From Diospyros lotus (Eukaryota > Streptophyta > Magnoliopsida > Ericales > Ebenaceae): a stretch of DNA of 64,000 nucleotides. The notes beneath the pieces were generated by a model. The model saw only the letters and a program-made list of their open reading frames with translations, was not told the origin of the DNA and ran no database searches. How positions within the stretch are numbered: the first letter of the stretch is position 1; every line of letters begins with the position of its first letter. Position numbers and translations under genes: made by a program. This document shows, piece by piece, positions 48,001-59,100 of this stretch. The stretch covers positions 372,001-436,000 of the forward strand of contig NC_068348.1 of the NCBI RefSeq assembly GCF_014633365.1, read 5' to 3'.

Positions 48001-48200
48001 CCTGTGCATAACTTTTGTAGCTAATCGGCAACTGGTCTAGCAGTATCTCTGTATCTATGTCTCAAAGAAACCTGCTATAATACCTACCAATGCATAAAAA
48101 TAGGAAGCAATATATACTAGTTCAAAATGAAGTACATGTAAACATACCCTTGCCATTCTTGAATCTGTCTTTCCTTCAATTTTTTCCCAAAAGCTACCAT
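24051..48200 (-). CDS. PHT5;1: SPX-MFS vacuolar phosphate transporter (VPT1/PHT5 type), ten coding exons
   Basis: Coding exons from 5' to 3' on the minus strand are 48148-48200, 37384-37504, 36237-36548, 35971-36075, 35383-35837, 34184-34482, 33480-33664, 31859-32049, 29917-30050 and 24051-24289. All junctions are GT-AG and in frame, giving 697 residues, the usual family length. The N-terminus is an SPX domain ([60 protein letters not shown]), which senses inositol pyrophosphates. The rest is a major facilitator fold with several hydrophobic segments ([109 protein letters not shown]). Between them is an acidic loop (residues about 430-480). The family loads phosphate into the vacuole at the tonoplast. 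Intron 1 (10.6 kb) and the last intron (5.6 kb) are swollen by retroelements, yet no coding break is seen. The symbol follows Arabidopsis; a paralogue (PHT5;2/3) is possible. Confidence 0.95.
25001..29852 (+). mobile_element. 5'-truncated LINE in the last intron of the transporter gene, split by a solo LTR
   Basis: Left of the LTR, plus-strand frames encode the end of a plant L1-type LINE reverse transcriptase: [17 protein letters not shown], then [30 protein letters not shown], with frameshifts. Right of the LTR the zf-RVT region continues ([21 protein letters not shown], then [14 protein letters not shown]). Removing the LTR and one copy of its duplication joins [15 protein letters not shown] in frame apart from a stop. 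The element ends in an A tract (about 29835-29846). AAATACTTT at 25001-25009 and 29844-29852 is the likely target-site duplication. A 24-base C run lies near 29443-29467. It is dead, and opposite in orientation to the host gene. Confidence 0.82.
26140..28886 (+). mobile_element. Solo LTR, about 2.75 kb
   Basis: The sequence begins TGTAAGACCCC and ends GGTGTTACA, imperfect inverted tips typical of long plant gypsy LTRs. It is flanked by CTGC (26136-26139 and 28887-28890), extendable to CTGCT if the first T is counted in the duplication. Inside are a TATA box (TATAAAAGGAGC at 26964) and AATAAA at 28674, the U3-R-U5 arrangement. No gag or pol is present, so it is a recombined solo LTR. Frames inside it are not genes. 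Confidence 0.8.
36667..36775 (-). mobile_element. RTE-type LINE 3'-end fragment
   Basis: CAACAACAACAACATATCC followed by AGCCTTTATCCCACTATGTGG and GGTCGGCTACAT is nearly identical to the 3' end of the RTE copy at 40060, including its (TTG)n tail read on the minus strand. It is a short 5'-truncated insertion in intron 2 of the transporter gene. Confidence 0.8.
37963..39085 (+). mobile_element. Degraded RTE-type LINE fragment with an inserted segment
   Basis: Plus-strand remnants encode the C-terminal RTE region: AIKHE, then [18 protein letters not shown] near 38060-38130, then LRWFGQC and [14 protein letters not shown] pieces near 38850-38980, with many stops. The two parts are separated by about 700 bp (38150-38850) that has no coding content and LTR-like composition (TGTTGGAGAAG start near 38247, a TATAAATAA box near 38670); its nature is uncertain. 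The stretch 37963-38030 holds a short tandem repeat. It lies in intron 1 of the transporter gene. Confidence 0.6.
39746..40877 (-). repeat. 3' LTR of the gypsy element, carrying an RTE insertion
   Basis: It aligns with the 420-bp LTR at 46654-47073 on both sides of the RTE insertion; after removing the insertion and one copy of the duplication it is about 418 bp. Differences from the other LTR are few but visible (for example CCTGACAATCTTTCCTC against CCCGACAATCTTTCTTC). Confidence 0.9.
40060..40755 (-). mobile_element. 5'-truncated RTE-type LINE nested in the gypsy 3' LTR
   Basis: It is flanked by perfect 18-bp direct repeats beginning AACAAACTATAAATT (40042-40059 and 40756-40773). The minus strand encodes the C-terminal end of an RTE protein in one frame of about 144 codons (40126-40560): [71 protein letters not shown]. 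It ends in a (TTG)n tail, seen as CAACAACAAC on the plus strand, the simple-repeat tail normal for RTE LINEs. It matches the larger RTE at 61.3-64 kb. Confidence 0.92.
41073..43380 (-). pseudogene. Gypsy pol remnant: RT second half, RNase H, integrase
   Basis: From 43380 leftward come [13 protein letters not shown], an HTTHDHFEF-like block, [21 protein letters not shown], then the FFDDILIYS active-site motif, [20 protein letters not shown] and [12 protein letters not shown] (to about 42884). RNase H pieces follow, with [22 protein letters not shown] near 42400. The integrase core (41400-42120) is badly decayed. The integrase C-terminus at 41073-41381 ([34 protein letters not shown]) is readable. 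Confidence 0.85.
43382..44470. mobile_element. Secondary insertion(s) inside the gypsy reverse transcriptase
   Basis: The RT reads [18 protein letters not shown] up to about 44470 and resumes at [13 protein letters not shown] near 43380, so about 1.1 kb is inserted. The left edge CAGTGTTCAAAAACGCGCTAAGCG, with GGCGCC / CCTAGGCG palindromes, looks like the terminus of a non-autonomous hAT element. From 43840, TGTGACACCCCGG looks like an LTR-type end. No matching right end is seen, so two insertions or a deletion are likely. Confidence 0.5.
44754..45357 (-). pseudogene. Gypsy protease region remnant
   Basis: [23 protein letters not shown] carries the aspartic protease DSG motif. It is followed after a frameshift by [23 protein letters not shown], the typical gypsy retropepsin continuation. 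Two frames are needed to read it. Confidence 0.85.
45415..46549 (-). pseudogene. Gypsy gag with zinc knuckle
   Basis: From ATG at 46549 a 227-codon frame encodes a coiled N-terminus, then [20 protein letters not shown] and the gag core [17 protein letters not shown], stopping at 45866. After about 160 bp with stops, a second frame (45415-45705) carries [15 protein letters not shown], a CX2CX4HX4C zinc knuckle. The frame is therefore broken between the core and the knuckle. Confidence 0.88.
46654..47073 (-). repeat. 5' LTR of the gypsy element
   Basis: 420 bp from TGTCACAGCC to AGCATGATA, followed by the TCTCT duplication. It carries a GAGAGAGAGAG tract and matches the 3' LTR closely. Confidence 0.9.
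47079..48147. other. 5' end of intron 1 of the transporter gene
   Basis: Non-coding sequence between the gypsy element and the first coding exon. Part of it (47490-47750) resembles in style the 3' region of the LINE at 29.6 kb, but no clear element limits are visible. Confidence 0.4.
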
Positions 48201-48889
48201 CTCTCACTGCAGTAGACATGAGAGAGTCAATTACTGAATACCGAGTGCTGGAAAATTTCAAAAGCAACAAGGCAAGCCATTTCTAGTGCCACATAATATG
48301 CTATATGTTTACTAAAATAGATCACAACTAAACATGCTACTCTATGTTGCAAAATCAGGTTATGAAATAGTTCAACAAATAACCTCAAGCCTTTTGAGGT
48401 TGATGTGCCATGCCCTCATTAGGCGTTCAAGTAGATAGGAAAGAGAACTCAGTAAAAAAATTGTATCAGATAAAGATAGACGAAATAGTCAAGAGGGAGA
48501 TAAAATTCAGGCAAGAAAGATCTCCACTTTATATCTTGCTATTGCAAAATTTAAAGGAACAATTTAAAGGAATGGGACAACCAAACCCTCCATGTATAAA
48601 AATACTTAGTAATTAAAGCAGTTCTTAGCGAAGTTTTCCATCCGCACGTGAGACAAAAAAAAAAAAAAATGTGACTTCATTAATCTTTTGAGATACTTCT
48701 GCTTATAATGCTTATCATGGTTACCAGGAGACATTTAACATTTTAGAGTTCTACCTTACAATGTTCTCATAATTATGAGACCATAACAGCTAAAGTTCTT
48801 ACAATCTTCATAATGGCAGAAACTGCCCCCTATATTTCTCATAGCTCAGGCCCTGATATGCTAAAACCAGAATATACAAAAGACAAATG

Positions 48890-48920
<31 letters not shown>

Positions 48921-49630
48921 GAAGACATCGTCAACAAATTTAACTGTACATGAAGAATAAATTATAGTACAATCACTCCCACAAAAAAAATTCATTCAAA
49001 ACGACATATGTTTTATATGTTATTAGAAGTATTTCTCTATCAATTAACTACACATTATAGCATAAAGTATAACACCATTACGATCCCTCAATTCTTGCAG
49101 CACATTCGACAAATAAAAAAGAATTGAGGGAAAAACGAAAAATAAAAGAAATACGAATAAGAAGACGAATCAAACAATCCTTGTAGGTAGCATATGGTTG
49201 GTAAGGAAAGCTAAAGAACAGCACATCACATGTATCACGCACATACGCTTGTAAATATAGACAATAAAACATTACTGAAAGCATATAGCAGGACGTGCAA
49301 TACCGCAGTGAGGATTAGAAGAACTCGGCCTCGTGATAGTTTAGAAGAGCATCAACAAACACGGAAACCGAGAGAGAAAAGTGGCGCTCCGCCGGAGAGA
49401 GAGAGACTAAACAAACAGAAACGCAAACGCCGGAGAGATTCTCAGATTCAAATCATTGAGATAGTGAATTCAGTTTCGAGATGTATCCATTAACTATACA
49501 TCATCATCACGACGTATGTATTCATTCAAATACGCGAGAGCTAAAATGGCGAATTTGGTCTCCACAGAGATTTCGGATCTTCTCGGAGAACGATAGAAGC
49601 TCTGCCTCGCCTCGCCTTGCCCTCCCGGAA
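48201..49630 (-). promoter_or_regulatory. Predicted 5' leader exon, leader intron and promoter of the SPX-MFS gene
   Basis: A splice acceptor (CTACTGCAG) lies just before the start codon, with exon bases 48201-48206. A matching donor is GCG|GTATTGC, so the leader exon ends at 49304 and begins somewhere up to about 49630. The leader is richer in GC and CT (TCTCTCTCTCTCCGGCGG on the minus strand) than the flanks, as plant leaders often are. TATATTTATATATAT on the minus strand at about 49668-49688 is a plausible TATA region. Exon limits need transcript support. Confidence 0.55.
49341..49361 (-). promoter_or_regulatory. Candidate miR827 target site in the transporter 5' leader
   Basis: The plus strand here reads TTAGAAGAGC then ATCAACAAACA. 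It differs from miR827 (as I recall, TTAGATGACC then ATCAACAAACA) only at positions 6 and 9. The minus-strand transcript would therefore pair with miR827 at 19 of 21 positions. In many angiosperms miR827 targets the 5' leader of SPX-MFS genes, while in Arabidopsis it targets NLA. The mismatch at position 9 is next to the usual cleavage point and may weaken slicing. Confidence 0.7.
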
Positions 49631-49689
49631 AGTTCCACAGTGATTTTTACTCCTCTGATATGTATATATGAATATATATATAAATATAA

Positions 49690-51510
49690 AGCTTAAGCTT
49701 ATGGTGTTGCGTATAAGATATGGTGCCTGGACCCTCCTCCGTTTGTTTAGCGTAGCATTAGCATGGGCTGGCTCTTTAATCGCGAACAACTGAATGAGGT
49801 CTCAATTTACTAAAATGACCTCAATTATTTTTCAATTTTTAATTAATATTCACCACTATATATATATATATATATATATAAAAGGAGGTAGTCTATTATA
49901 TGTATCGTTACGTAATAAAAATAGGAAAGATCATTTAATTGATGTTTATTACATAATAATAATAATAATAATAATAATAGTTTGTTGACATGAGCGGATA
50001 TTTAATTAATTAGGGAATCTGCAAAAAGTGGATATATTTCCGGTGCCGGTTGCCGGTTGGGTCTGAAGTTGAATGGGACCGATCCATCTGCAAGGATGGA
50101 ACAAGACAAATGTTGTTGTTTGGGGACCATTGGTATTATCATGCAACTCTTTTTTGTGCTTGACTGTGACTGTTTGGGCACACACAAATAATTATAAACC
50201 AATCTCAAAGACCTTTGATTCATACATTGTCTTCTTCATCTCCAATTATTCAAATTTTCTTCCAATAATAAAGAGGGAATAATTCTCATTATAGAGAGTT
50301 TTCTTTTTAATCCATTATTAAGTAACACTCGTCTAATTATTTAAAAATATGATCATCATATGGTTTTATTATTTTGATAAGAAGAATGATTTGTTTGATA
50401 TAAAATAAATATACAATACATCAATATTAAATGTATTATATAAGACAAATAACTCTAAATAGTATGGAATCTTTAATTATATATGAAATGACAAGAGGAG
50501 GAGGGCATGTCCCACACATAAAATGAATAAAAAATAGAATCAAATTTGAAGTACATATCAAGGGATTGGGACTCTGAATTCCACTCCCTTGGGATGCTTG
50601 CTTACGTGTATGGTCACAAATTAGATGACAACAAAGGTCACATGTCAAATGAGGCGGCAATCAGAGTCGGCCAATCCACAGCACGCACTTCGTGTGGCTG
50701 CAGCAACAACCTCAAACCAAACGTAATTGTTCCCACACATACATATGACATAATCTAAGAAATCCAAGATACTCTTATTAATTATATAATTTTTATTTAT
50801 GCAAATCTAATTAAAATAATAATCTGACAATTCCATTTTTTCAGATATTTTTTCCTCTTTAATTAAAATTCACTAATATTTGATTTACTAGTGTCCTAGT
50901 ATGTTTGACCAAAGATGTTGAGAATGTTACTCCTTGAAATTACCACTAATTTGTAATTGACTAAAGTTAAATAATAAATTATCCTTATCTAAGAACAATT
51001 CAAATTTAGTCGATCAAAGTCTTCTTCTAGTAACCTAAGTGACAAAAGCTAATCGATTAAAATTATCTAAATTAGTTTTTGTCTTATTTGAGAAGGTTGT
51101 TTAGTTGTAATGTTGAAAATATCAATATCGATAGAAATATTGGTACTCTGATTTGACGAAAATATCAATATCAACGGATATTGACATGAAATTTATGGAA
51201 AGTATGAAAATTTAGTTAAAAACATAATATTTTTTAATAAAACTTTTAGTAATATTAAAATAATTATTTCTACAACCAAAAACTATATTATATCTAACAA
51301 GTAACAACTAAAAAGTATAAATATGAATATAATATATAGACAAGTTATATAAAAAATTAAAAAGCTTCTATTAAAACTTTTCAATTAATTTGCATCACAC
51401 AAATTATGTAAATTTTAATACCAAAATGAAGTCTTAGGTGGCTCATACATGGTGTGGCCAACATCTAAATTTATACAATATTGATACAATGACATATAAT
51501 TTGAATGGTT
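49690..51510. other. Intergenic, no gene seen
   Basis: AT-rich, with (TA)n at about 49857-49880 and (AAT)n at about 49956-49979. No coding frame or element boundary is recognised. Confidence 0.45.
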
Positions 51511-53018
51511 TTAAATATAATCACGAACATGCCATGAATAAACTTCTTGATTTCTTTCTATCATTTGTCCATATATAGGAAATTGTGTGTAAGGATCATT
51601 AGAGATCTCAAAACCTCTATAGCCATCATCATTAGTCCTTAAACTCGTGGATTCAAAAGTGATTGAAATGTTATCTTCATTGGATGATGACATCCTTAAC
51701 TACATTTGATGGATTCTCCTTGTATAATCTTTATCGATAACCCCTATGCCTAGACCCCCAGCTCTACACCCATGGTCTTCATCCTATGTGCAATGAGTAT
51801 ATTATTTTTCACAATTAAATGTACTCAATGACTGTTGCGGGCATTTTCCAAACCGCCTCGGGCTATTGTACGGATTGCTTTGGGCTAGGAATAGTCCTAT
51901 GATCAAGCCCCAGCCACTCGAAACCCAATGGGCCTAAGGCCGAAGAGCATCTCGGTGAGGTCGCACAATACTAAAGCACAAGCTCATATCACGATAGAAA
52001 GCGAGCTCCTAGCGATGCCTTTAGCTCACTGGCTGACCCGGCCAACTCGCAAAGAAGATCACGGAGCAGAATAACCGAAGATGATGTCTACCTGTCTCTA
52101 TTAGTGGTAAACTAATCCCCAGATAGTGTGGAGCCTTTACTCCCAGTTTTATGGAGATAATAAGGACACATTGTCCCCCACAATGTGGCCCACCATTTTG
52201 AATTTCGTGTAAATTGTAAATACCACACACTATAAATAGGGGGTCAAAAAAACTATTGCAAGGGGAACAACATAGAAAAATACATATTGTTACTCTATTA
52301 AAATGATTAGAGAATAGTCGTGGACTAAACATGATTATAGTCGAACCACGTAAAAATTTATAGTGTATTATCTGGTTGATTGTGCTATTACTTTCTACCT
52401 CTCGTGTTCAGGATCATTCTATCAGTACGGGCCAACGAATCACAGTCGACCAAATCTAAACGTCGACAATGACAAACCTGTATCAATATCATTTTTGTGA
52501 GTAAAAGCATAATTATTCAATCCATTGTCATCATCTTTGTCGTCGTCATCACCATCACCATCACCATCATCAGCACCATTTTCTTCATTATGATTTCCAT
52601 CAATATGATCATCTTGATTGAAGCTATTTGTGGGCCTGTGCACCTCTTCTCTCATTGCGATGTTACCAGTGTCTTCATTACCAATTCCATCAATATGATG
52701 ATCTAGATGAAAGTTAGTTCTGGATCTACGCACCTCTCATTGCATTCCCATGTCCCATGGGTCACATCCACTACTATTCGTAACCTCTTTTGATAACACC
52801 TGATCAACATTGATTCCATATTTACGAACATTTGTAGCAATTTGGGGATTGGGGTTACCTTCATCATCATCAGGGTGTAGTGGACGAACCCATTGAGAAA
52901 GTTGATTCTCATCATCTTCTCTTGGTTTCACTAAAATGTCCAAAAGATTCAAATACTCTGTTTCTACAACCTTATTCTCTGCAGCTTCCATGTCTCTTAT
53001 TTTAAGTTTCATATTCAA
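51511..53018 (-). pseudogene. Transposase-like coding remnant split by a solo LTR
   Basis: Minus-strand frames form a broken series: MNMKLKIRDMEAAENKVVETEYLNL...LSQWVRPLHPDDDEGNPNPQIATNVRKYGI (52737-53018), then an acidic Asp/Asn-rich stretch with HIDGN repeats (52440-52733). After the LTR comes DDGYRGFEISNDPYTQFPIYGQM...YSWHVRDYI (51511-51693). The order, an MNMKLKIRD / W-R block then a low-complexity acidic tail, resembles the C-terminus of BED-finger hAT-type plant proteins, but this is recognition by style only. It could be another repetitive family. Confidence 0.35.
51833..52468 (+). mobile_element. Solo LTR, 636 bp
   Basis: It starts TGTTGCGGGC and ends ACGTCGACA, with perfect 5-bp duplications ATGAC at 51828-51832 and 52469-52473. 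A TATA box (TATAAATAGGGG at 52231) marks U3/R in the plus direction. No internal coding region remains. Confidence 0.85.
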
Positions 53019-56000
53019 TCATGGGATATTTGACTATTAAAATGAAATATGAATAATGAAATGCTTGACTGTTAAAATGGAATATGAATAATGAGATTTT
53101 TAATGAGAATGAGATTTCTCACGTGGGTTGAAAACTTATTTTATTTATTTGATAAAAACTTAACAAATTTTTATTTGAAAAGCTTAAATTTTACTTTTCA
53201 TTTATGAAAATTTAACTAATATTTTCTAGATATTCCACGGATATTTTCTGGATATTTTGCAAAATTTATATTATAAGTTCACGAAAATGATATTTTATGG
53301 AAATATCACGGATATCTCCAGAATATTTTAATGAACAAGAGATTACACCCTCTATCTATATTGGTATCATTGATTTACGAAAATATCGATACAAATATCG
53401 CAGAAATTATGAATATTTTAAACTATGTTTAGTTGAACCAATATAGTAATGTAGCCAACTAGGTGCTGTCACTTTGATGATTTTTTATCTTTAAAATATT
53501 CAACTATTCTCTCTTTCTCTTAACCCTAATTAATCTAACTTTTACAGATTTTTCACATGTTATTTTATCTATGTTTCCATAGTCAAACATGTTTCCTCTG
53601 TTGTAACATAATACAAATCTATATACAGTTTTGTCAAAGGCATTAATGCCTATCACTAAAGCATTTCAAAATATGCGGCTGGACCACCCTTGTACCACAT
53701 AACTTCTGTTTGCTGTCACATTTTGCAAAGGATTTTATGTTTTAAGATAGTAAATAATAAAATAATAATAATAATTAAAATAATCTAATATATATTTGAA
53801 GGTAAGAGTTTACGATGTCAATTCTTAATCGACTAGATAATAACTTAGACCAATTAAGAACAACTAATTTTTGTTCGAGATGAATTTTGTAATATTATAT
53901 AACGAACAAATTAGATAATAATCATATTAAATATTAAGGGTAAAATAGACATTCTAATGATAACAAAAAATTGTAACTTATCTTTGCATAAAAAATTTAA
54001 AATTTATATTCCAATATTTTTACAAAACCTAAGAATATATTAAATCATCCTAAGAGACTTTAATTGACTTGAGTCACACATAAAGATGAAGTTACTCTCT
54101 ATTTAAATTCAATTGATCTAAGTCCCATCTTTAATAGACCAAAATAAGGTAGAAAAGTGAAATCATTTATTGAACTATTTCGATAGAATAAAATTGAATC
54201 TTCGGTCAACTAAAATTTTCTAGAAAAATTTAGATCAATTTGTTGGTTATTGATAACTTTTAGTCGATTGAAGTTTAACATGGGTCCACCAAACATTATT
54301 GAGAAGAATAAAATGTCTCATACATCATTAAAGTCTACCTTGTGCCGATCTTTTCTTCACTTAGTCAATCACACTCCTTGTATCTTATACTTCCATTTTA
54401 TGTATATGCCCTGGCTTTGAACAAATGAGTCAAAAATGTGGGAGAAGGAGATAACCTCTAAAAAAGTGCCTTATTTCTAATTTTGGGATCATTACATACG
54501 ATCTTCATTTAAAAGTAAGTTTAAATGACTAGAGAAAGTTACTATTTTTTGCAAGTCTTGAGTGGTTATCTTCATACATCACAAACTCTTGAGAAGTTTA
54601 TATCAAAAGCTAATGTATCACATTTTCTCTACTAATAGAAACTCCACTTACTAGATTCATTATCTGTGACTAGACTAGACAACGACCAGAGTGGAATTGG
54701 TTGACGACCACGATGATGATGTTCTAATGATGATGATGGGTCTCCATATTCTCCATGAAGATGCTTCGGACCCATGCATGTGCTCATTTACACTTGTTTT
54801 TTTGTTTTGTTTTTTTCTCAGCAGTCGTGGCATGATGATGAAGATGATTTTTATCCATAATGGAAAGAGTTTCGATTAATTACGGTATATATAGAGAGAT
54901 ACAAGAATGTAGATACACATGGGTTGTTATCTAATATGATGAAGCCAATGTTCCAGCCGCCAGACATGACCTGCGAACTCAAAAGACAAGGGTCAAAATC
55001 CTTTTTGACCATTATTTACCGTCCAAACAAAGCAGGCAGTAAGTTACCTGAAAAACATTGTTCTTCACATTGCCAGAAGTAGAAAGTTACAACTCACAAC
55101 ATGAAAAGGGCAATGCCCTGTTTTTTTAAGCTTCTCTTTGCTACTTCCACTAAATCTTATTTGCCTACTGCACTTGCCTTTTAAGGGAAACAAAACTTAG
55201 TGGAGGCAGCAAAAAGAAGCATAAGAATTGGACTACCCTAGCAAAATATAAAAAAACCAAAACAACCAAAGGTCGATGCTGAGGTCACTATAGAAATATA
55301 TATATAAGAAAAAATTGTATTTCCAAGCTTGGTAGACCTTCCCACTGAACAAAAAACACTTGGTCATCTACAGCTCTGGCAAGGTCTCACTAGTACAAAA
55401 ATTAGGTAACCTGCTGGGAGGATGTTCTGCAACACAAGTCCCACAAAAAATGGAAAAAAAAAAGAGGCACAATGAGTTAAATCACCAAAACTTCAAACCT
55501 TGTTTGGTCTAGCTGTAAATTTAAAGAGGAGAAAAAGCTATAGTATCATAAACATAATCCTTCCACAGTTATTCACTACTGTCTACTGCCTGTTGTTGTA
55601 TCAATACAACTATTCATCTAACATTACATCATCCTTGCTAGATATGGTTTATACACAAATATCACACGCGCACACACATTTTACTCTGTTACATGGACTC
55701 GGGATATGAGCATCAGATGCTGGTCTTATTAACATCTAATCTTAAAATATTTACTATATTTGTATGTAAGTCAGGAATGCATGAGCATCTATCTAAACAG
55801 TTAAATATAGCGAGCACTGTTTAACACCAAATAATATAATGTCATTAGAATGTACTTGAAATTAAATTAAACTTCACGGAAAAATTAGATTTATCTCTCA
55901 TCCATGTTGAACTCTTGAAATTTTACTTTACTATCAAATGCTGAGTTCCTTTTCTAGAAATATTCTTAAAATGAAAGATTCAAGTGTCTAACTTAGAAAT

Positions 56001-56116
56001 AAGTTTTGCCATATTATCCCATAACCTTGTTCTCGTCAGGTCCTGGTGGACAAGGAACATAAAGGGAAATAGAGAGTCCATATCAAATAGATGTTGTATT
56101 GACATTTGAAGAAATT
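53019..56116. other. Intergenic, between the transposase remnant and the Pol IV subunit gene
   Basis: AT-rich, with several ATATCGATA / GATATTTTC-type diverged repeats at 53200-53420 that also occur at 51120-51190, suggesting one older element around the remnant. A GATGATGATG run lies near 54700-54740. The 3' untranslated part of the Pol IV gene probably occupies the right end. No gene is seen. Confidence 0.4.
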
Positions 56117-59100
56117 TCAAAATACCATACCATTTAACCACCTTGACTTGTAGTTTTTTGCTCTTTCAGGAGCAATTATCTCCAAAGCTCCATGTATGCA
56201 CTTATGGTATGAGAAGTCTTCAACTGTTCCATCCATTCTTACCAAGAAAAAGCAACGAGTATTTTCGTGCTCAGAGTGAAGACCAACCTGTGCATAATGA
56301 CAGGAATAAGTCAAAAGGAAAATTCGATACAAATTTAATTTGATAGGATCAATTTAGCATGCTTTAACAGGTCAGTAGATAAATTGATTATTGTTGGCAG
56401 AAAAAAATACCAATGAGTATGTATGACAATTGTTGCTAAGCAAAAATGCTTCAAGAGAAGTTTTTGGTTGTACATTCTGAATCTGATAAAGGATGAACAT
56501 TTAAAAGAAACGGACACCAATATAACCCCGCATTAGTTAAAAACTGCTCCAATCAAATTTGTGTAACGAGCTTACTAGCATTTCTGACCATATTAACTTA
56601 AAGATACTGAAATTCATTTTTATTATTAGCCACACATCCAATCAGATCCCCTTTTTAATTCACGAAGTTCCTGCTTTACACCGAGTCAACATGGGCTGGC
56701 AATTGATAGCTCACTGTTCAGGGGTTTACAATTTGAAATACAGTCAAATTCAGATTAAAAGAAGCTTTAACTCTCTCTTTAATGCTTAAAGAAATTGAAA
56801 TTTGGTTGACATGACAGTTCAAGCCTGAACCAATTTCAATAATATAACCCCAAGAGCACTTACCTAAAGTTTCACTTGTTTACACTTATTTAGTGTTCCG
56901 TCTGATGTGTTTGGTGACCATATATATCTATGTGTATAATGCATACATTTACAAGCACTGACAATATAGACATATATACATGCTTATGCACTACTTAAAC
57001 CTATTGGTGGATTGGACTAAATTAGTTCCTCAAAAGAGCTGTTCTACTCTGCCTCCCACCCTTCTCATGCCATGCATGGGTATCATACATATTAATTAAG
57101 TAGAGATTTATATTCCAGGATCAAATGCTTTGTTTCAGTTAGCTTGGAAATGGGAATTCTTTGGAAACATTTCAAAAATACAAAGAAATACTAGAAATGT
57201 ATAGGAAACCTCGGAAAGAAAACCTAGAACAGCCATAACTCGATAGTTGAGTAGTGGTACATATTTGAGGACTATATGTCTTTACTATTAACCATGTGAG
57301 GAACACAACCATATCAATTATCTTCATTTTCACCATCTCATAAAACTTTTTCATATGAAGATGGTGTTGGAACTTTATCTCATCATTCCCTCGCTAAAAG
57401 GTTGTGTCAAGAATGACATCTAGGGTAAAATTTTGTCACATTGTTCTTTAGCATAAATTGTATTGTCAATGTAACTTTTAGAAGTTAGTTGACATTATGA
57501 ATTACATGCCACTGACCTAACTAGGTTAGAATAAGGTGTAGTTGATGATGCTAATATCTTCAATACAACTACTCAACTCAAGTAATCCTGTTCCCAACTC
57601 CTGAGGATATGGCTATATGGATCTTCTTCCAGAATTCCACTCTGTTAAGGTCCATATTCTTTTTTAAACCTCAATATTTCATATTTGCCATTCTGCCCCC
57701 ACTCCCCTCTCACCAAAACCCCTGTTACCAATTCTTACTCCTCCAGAACAACACCCATCTCTGCAAAATCCACATGCTCTTCAGTCCCAAAGACCAAGAC
57801 CAAGACCCACAATCACATCTCCTATGGCTTCAGCCACAGAGGCAGACAGAGAGGCCAAACCCTTCTTAAGTTCTTAGTCCTCTTTGTGTGCCTTGGCAAC
57901 ATCTGCAGAAGCCTGGCTGCAAAGGGTGTCTTCACTGACTTGGTCAAGAAAAGGGCCTCAATTCCAAGTTCAAGAAATATTCTACAGGAACCATCAATTA
58001 CCATGAAGAAGATGGTGATGATGATTGGTTCCCATTCTGAGAATGGTCAAAGAAGCTTCCAGTTTAGCACTGAATTAAAACTGTGGGTGCGGTCCATGGT
58101 ATTAACCCGAATATACTTTTGCCTAGATACCACAAGCGATTATCATAGAACTGCTCGTTGCACAAGCAGTTATGTTTTGGCCTGCCATGCGAGCACACCT
58201 GCTCATGTGGCATCCAATGTGTCAATACAAATACTAGATTGGTAATTCTTTTCAAGCTAGTACTGTCAGGTTTATCAAAATAATATTATCTTAAAGAATT
58301 CTAGTTTCTCCCCCTACTTTCCATAAACAAGATTGAGAAAAAGTATACTAAAGGTCAATGAATATTTGAAATGCAAGAGGATAAAAATGATAGATTTACA
58401 CTATAGTTTGAATAAAGAGAAATAAGGTTTTGCAACATTTATGAAGAGAAGTTTCCTGTTATAAGAAAGAATGAGGATAAGTAACTAAAGATGTCACTGA
58501 GTCAAATAATTTTTACTCACCTTTTTATTAAGATGAAATGGTAGAAAATAAAGAAAATCATAGATTTATTCCAGGGTAGAGATAAATTCCATGCACACAC
58601 AATGCATGTGCAACTGTGGTGTTTTTATTTTTGCTCTAGTACATATACAACTCCTGCACACACTGCTGAGGTGTCAAGCCCCAAGTCCCACGATTATGCA
58701 AGAGAAAAAGATTTTCTGCGTTGTTTCTATTTTTTCTTTTCTCAGAAACAGTTGCACGCTCACCCCACTCCCCTACGTTAAGTAGTTTTTTCTTTTTTAA
58801 ACAGAAGTTACAGAACACAAAAGGGTATTTTTGGAAAATTAAAAAAGCTTCACCTAGAGGTAACACCAAATTGTGGGTTTGCTTAATAATAGAATAGATG
58901 TGTGCAGAAGCAACCAATTTTCAGAATCCTCCTGTAGTGTTTTATAATGTAGACAGAAAATATTGAGATTACAATTTTTCAGTGACTCTATATATGTTCC
59001 AGATAGTTTTCTTAAAGACTCCCACATAGAATTTGAAAATTCAATCACACGTTCGCATTAGTCTATATTCTCTCACTTACCTTGATTTCTTGAGCCCCAG

